From Lachnospiraceae bacterium (GTDB lineage Bacteria > Bacillota > Clostridia > Lachnospirales > Lachnospiraceae), in assembly GCA_003489085.1 (NCBI GenBank), contig DNJM01000178.1:19745-27681 (forward strand): 7,937 nucleotides of DNA, written 5' to 3'. Under the pieces are notes generated by a model that made no database searches, was not told where the DNA came from, and worked only from the letters and a program-made list of their open reading frames with translations. This document shows, piece by piece, positions 6,572 through 7,937 of the stretch (positions within the stretch are counted from its first letter, which is position 1; every line of letters starts with the position of its first letter). Position numbers and translations under genes: made by a program.

Positions 6572-7582
6572 ATGAAACAGAAATTATTGGAAATGCTGCT
6601 GATGGAGGGATCCGTATCCGGTGAGGAATTCACGTTGCAGGAGAAGCTGAAGGTACATATGGAGCCTTATGCAGATCAGTGCATATCGGATGCAGTAGGA
6701 AATGGAATCTATACGCTGGAAGGAAATGGCGGAAAGAAGATTCTGCTGTCTGCACATTTGGATGAGATCGGTTTGATGATTACAGGTGTAACCCGGGACG
6801 GTTTTCTGAAAGTAATCAATGTGGGCGGAGTTCCGACCAGGATCTATCCGGGACATGGTGTAAAGGTGTATACACAGAAGGGTATCCTTTATGGAAGTGT
6901 CGTAATGGATTCTGAAGCATTGAAGAAGGAAAACTTTTCCTTTAGAGATTTACTGATTGATATAGGGGCTTCTACGAAAGAGGAGGCGCTTGCGGCTGTC
7001 CGGATCGGAGATACAGCTGCTCCGGATGTCGAAATCCGGGAACTTCTGAGCGGACGAATCCGGGCAAGAGGGCTGGATGACAAGACCGGTGTTTATACAA
7101 TTATGGAAGCACTGAAACGGGTTCGCGGGCAAGGCAGTGCGAATACGGTTCTGGCAGCAGCTACGTCCGGTGAGGAGACAAGCAAGCAGGGTGCCAGATG
7201 GGCCGCGGAACGGATGCAGCCGGATGAAGCGATTATCGTGGATGTGACCTATACAAGTGATTATGATGGAATGCGGTCAGCTGAATGGGGCGAGGTGTCT
7301 CTTGGCGGCGGACCGGTTCTCTGCATTAATCCGATCTGTGATAAACGAATGAACCATACTTTAATGGAGATCGCCGATCAGGAGGGTATTCCTTATCAGA
7401 TCGAAGTTAGCTCAGGAAGAAGCTGTACGGATGCGGATGAGATTCATTTTGCGGACAAAGGAATCCCGGTAGCACTGGTATCCATCCCGCTGCGTTATAT
7501 GCACAGTCCGGCAGAAATGGCAGACGGCCGGGATCTGGAGAATGTCATCCGGCTTCTGACAGAATATCTGAAAAAAGCATAA
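6572..7582 (+). CDS. M42-family metallo-aminopeptidase (divergent)
   Basis: M42 enzymes are cytoplasmic dinuclear-metal aminopeptidases, often 12-mer tetrahedra, that trim peptides left by ATP-dependent proteases; relatives were also called endoglucanase M or FrvX. The 336-residue length fits. Expected metal and catalytic positions are present: H62 and D64 in SAHLDEIG, the aspartate pair in LDDKTG (169-170), the glutamate pair E201-E202, D224 in VDVT, and H311 in YMHSP. An inserted beta domain, with PGHGVKVY, lies at about 70-165. The segment after the glutamates reads EETSKQGA rather than the EEVGLRGA usual in the family, so this is a divergent branch, though no ligand is lost. The ATG at 6572 follows GGAGAGG (6557-6563) and lies three bases after the PAP2 stop. 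Sitting on a ClpXP/Lon transcript fits a role in finishing proteasome-like breakdown, which is inference. Family assignment is strong; substrate preference is not visible. Confidence 0.92.
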   Translation: MKQKLLEMLLMEGSVSGEEFTLQEKLKVHMEPYADQCISDAVGNGIYTLEGNGGKKILLSAHLDEIGLMITGVTRDGFLKVINVGGVPTRIYPGHGVKVYTQKGILYGSVVMDSEALKKENFSFRDLLIDIGASTKEEALAAVRIGDTAAPDVEIRELLSGRIRARGLDDKTGVYTIMEALKRVRGQGSANTVLAAATSGEETSKQGARWAAERMQPDEAIIVDVTYTSDYDGMRSAEWGEVSLGGGPVLCINPICDKRMNHTLMEIADQEGIPYQIEVSSGRSCTDADEIHFADKGIPVALVSIPLRYMHSPAEMADGRDLENVIRLLTEYLKKA

Positions 7583-7589
7583 ATCTAAC

Positions 7590-7643
7590 AAATGGACAGG
7601 TTTTAGTGACAGTTATGGATCGCCTTATATAGGCGGTCCATTT
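7590..7643 (+). repeat. Overlapping inverted repeats sharing one right arm
   Basis: AAATGGAC (7590-7597) is perfectly complementary to GTCCATTT (7636-7643), and a closer left arm TGGATCGCC (7616-7624) pairs with GGCGGTCCA (7632-7640). Both arrangements use the same right arm, so only one can form at a time. TGGA also recurs as a direct repeat 23 bases apart, and GACAG recurs at 7595-7599 and 7608-7612. This could be an operator set for the gene downstream or alternative RNA folds at the end of the upstream transcript. Confidence 0.5.
7616..7640 (+). terminator. Probable terminator hairpin after the peptidase gene
   Basis: A nine-pair stem (TGGATCGCC with GGCGGTCCA, one G-U pair) encloses a seven-base TTATATA loop, 33 bases after the M42 stop. 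The 3' flank is TTTATAATGTT, a weak, interrupted T-tract. It is the likeliest end of the clpP-to-peptidase transcript, but the poor U-run makes leaky termination or a pure operator role possible. Confidence 0.55.
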
Positions 7644-7648
7644 ATAAT
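7643..7648 (+). promoter_or_regulatory. Putative -10 box for the alpha-galactosidase gene
   Basis: A perfect TATAAT lies 36 bases before the ATG at 7685, giving a predicted start near 7655 and a leader of about 30 bases. At a 17-base spacing the -35 position (7620-7625, TCGCCT) is a poor match and falls inside the inverted repeat. That pattern fits a promoter needing an activator, or one blocked by a repressor. By-eye call only. Confidence 0.55.
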
Positions 7649-7684
7649 GTTCCTAGAAAATAACAGAGTCACGGAGGGAATTAT

Positions 7685-7937
7685 ATGGGTATCATTTATC
7701 AGAAGGAATCCGGAGAATTTCATTTATATAATGACCGGATCAGTTATGTGATGAAGATTTTGAAGAACGGGCAGATCGGACAGCTTTATTTTGGGAAAAA
7801 GGTACCGCAGAAAGAGAGCTACGGTTATCTGATTGAGAATGCGTACCGGCCCTGTTCATCCTATGTTTATGAAGGAGCCTATGATTTTTCACTGGAACAT
7901 CTGAGACAGGAATACCCTTCTTATGGAACAACAGATT
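7685..7937 (+). CDS. Alpha-galactosidase, GH36 family (N-terminal part only)
   Basis: Eighty-four codons are visible before the window ends. They match the N-terminal beta-sandwich domain of GH36 alpha-galactosidases: an opening that runs FHLYNDRISYVM, then GQLYFGKKV, and an EYPSYGTTD segment at the end of the fragment. These enzymes release terminal alpha-1,6-galactose from raffinose, stachyose, melibiose or galactomannan, usually in the cytoplasm; no signal peptide is seen here. The catalytic aspartates lie far beyond the window, so activity cannot be judged. The ATG at 7685 has GGAGGG at 7673-7678, six bases upstream. It follows a 102-base gap with a hairpin and its own -10 box, so it is probably a separate, sugar-regulated unit unrelated to the protease genes. 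Any regulator or transporter partner would be downstream. Family assignment is good for such a short fragment. Confidence 0.85.
   Translation, partial: MGIIYQKESGEFHLYNDRISYVMKILKNGQIGQLYFGKKVPQKESYGYLIENAYRPCSSYVYEGAYDFSLEHLRQEYPSYGTTD

Noticed and set aside
1..7937. A novel defence, mobile or toxin-antitoxin system
   Set aside because: All coding space is filled by recognisable core families in even, operon-like packing. I saw no transposase, integrase, direct-repeat array, tRNA-linked junction or abrupt change of base composition.

Overview
The window reads as the core protein-quality-control locus of a low-to-moderate GC Gram-positive bacterium, most likely a Clostridia member close to Lachnospiraceae. 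The grounds are strong AGGAGG-type ribosome binding sites, use of GTG and TTG starts, the order clpP-clpX-lon-engB, and protein texture; no marker gene allows a species call. All eight genes lie on the + strand and are tightly packed. The longest gap without a gene is about 100 bases.

Layout: (1) positions 1-576, clpP, lacking only its first one to three codons; (2) 640-1893, clpX; (3) 1953-4283, lon (LonA type, GTG start); (4) 4285-4887, engB (YsxC/YihA GTPase); (5) 4889-6007, a multi-pass membrane protein of the AI-2E/PerM superfamily, most like YtvI (TTG start); (6) 6020-6568, a small PAP2-type membrane phosphatase; (7) 6572-7582, an M42-family metallo-aminopeptidase with a divergent active-site segment; (8) 7685 to the window edge, the N-terminus of a GH36 alpha-galactosidase, apparently a new transcription unit.

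How the parts fit: ClpX unfolds substrates and feeds them to the ClpP peptidase, Lon is a second self-contained ATP-dependent protease, and the M42 enzyme could finish peptides to amino acids. EngB is the ribosome-assembly GTPase that usually sits beside lon in Firmicutes. The membrane protein and the PAP2 phosphatase are co-transcribed passengers whose roles (envelope or lipid-carrier recycling, possibly sporulation) are inferred only from family. Genes 3 to 7 are separated by 1 to 12 bases and probably share one transcript.

The three real gaps carry the regulatory interest: a long hairpin without a U-tract between clpP and clpX, a compact intrinsic terminator between clpX and lon, and, before the alpha-galactosidase, a hairpin/inverted-repeat cluster directly abutting a perfect TATAAT box. 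I see no mobile element, CRISPR array, RNA gene or clearly undescribed system; this is a largely ordinary core region.
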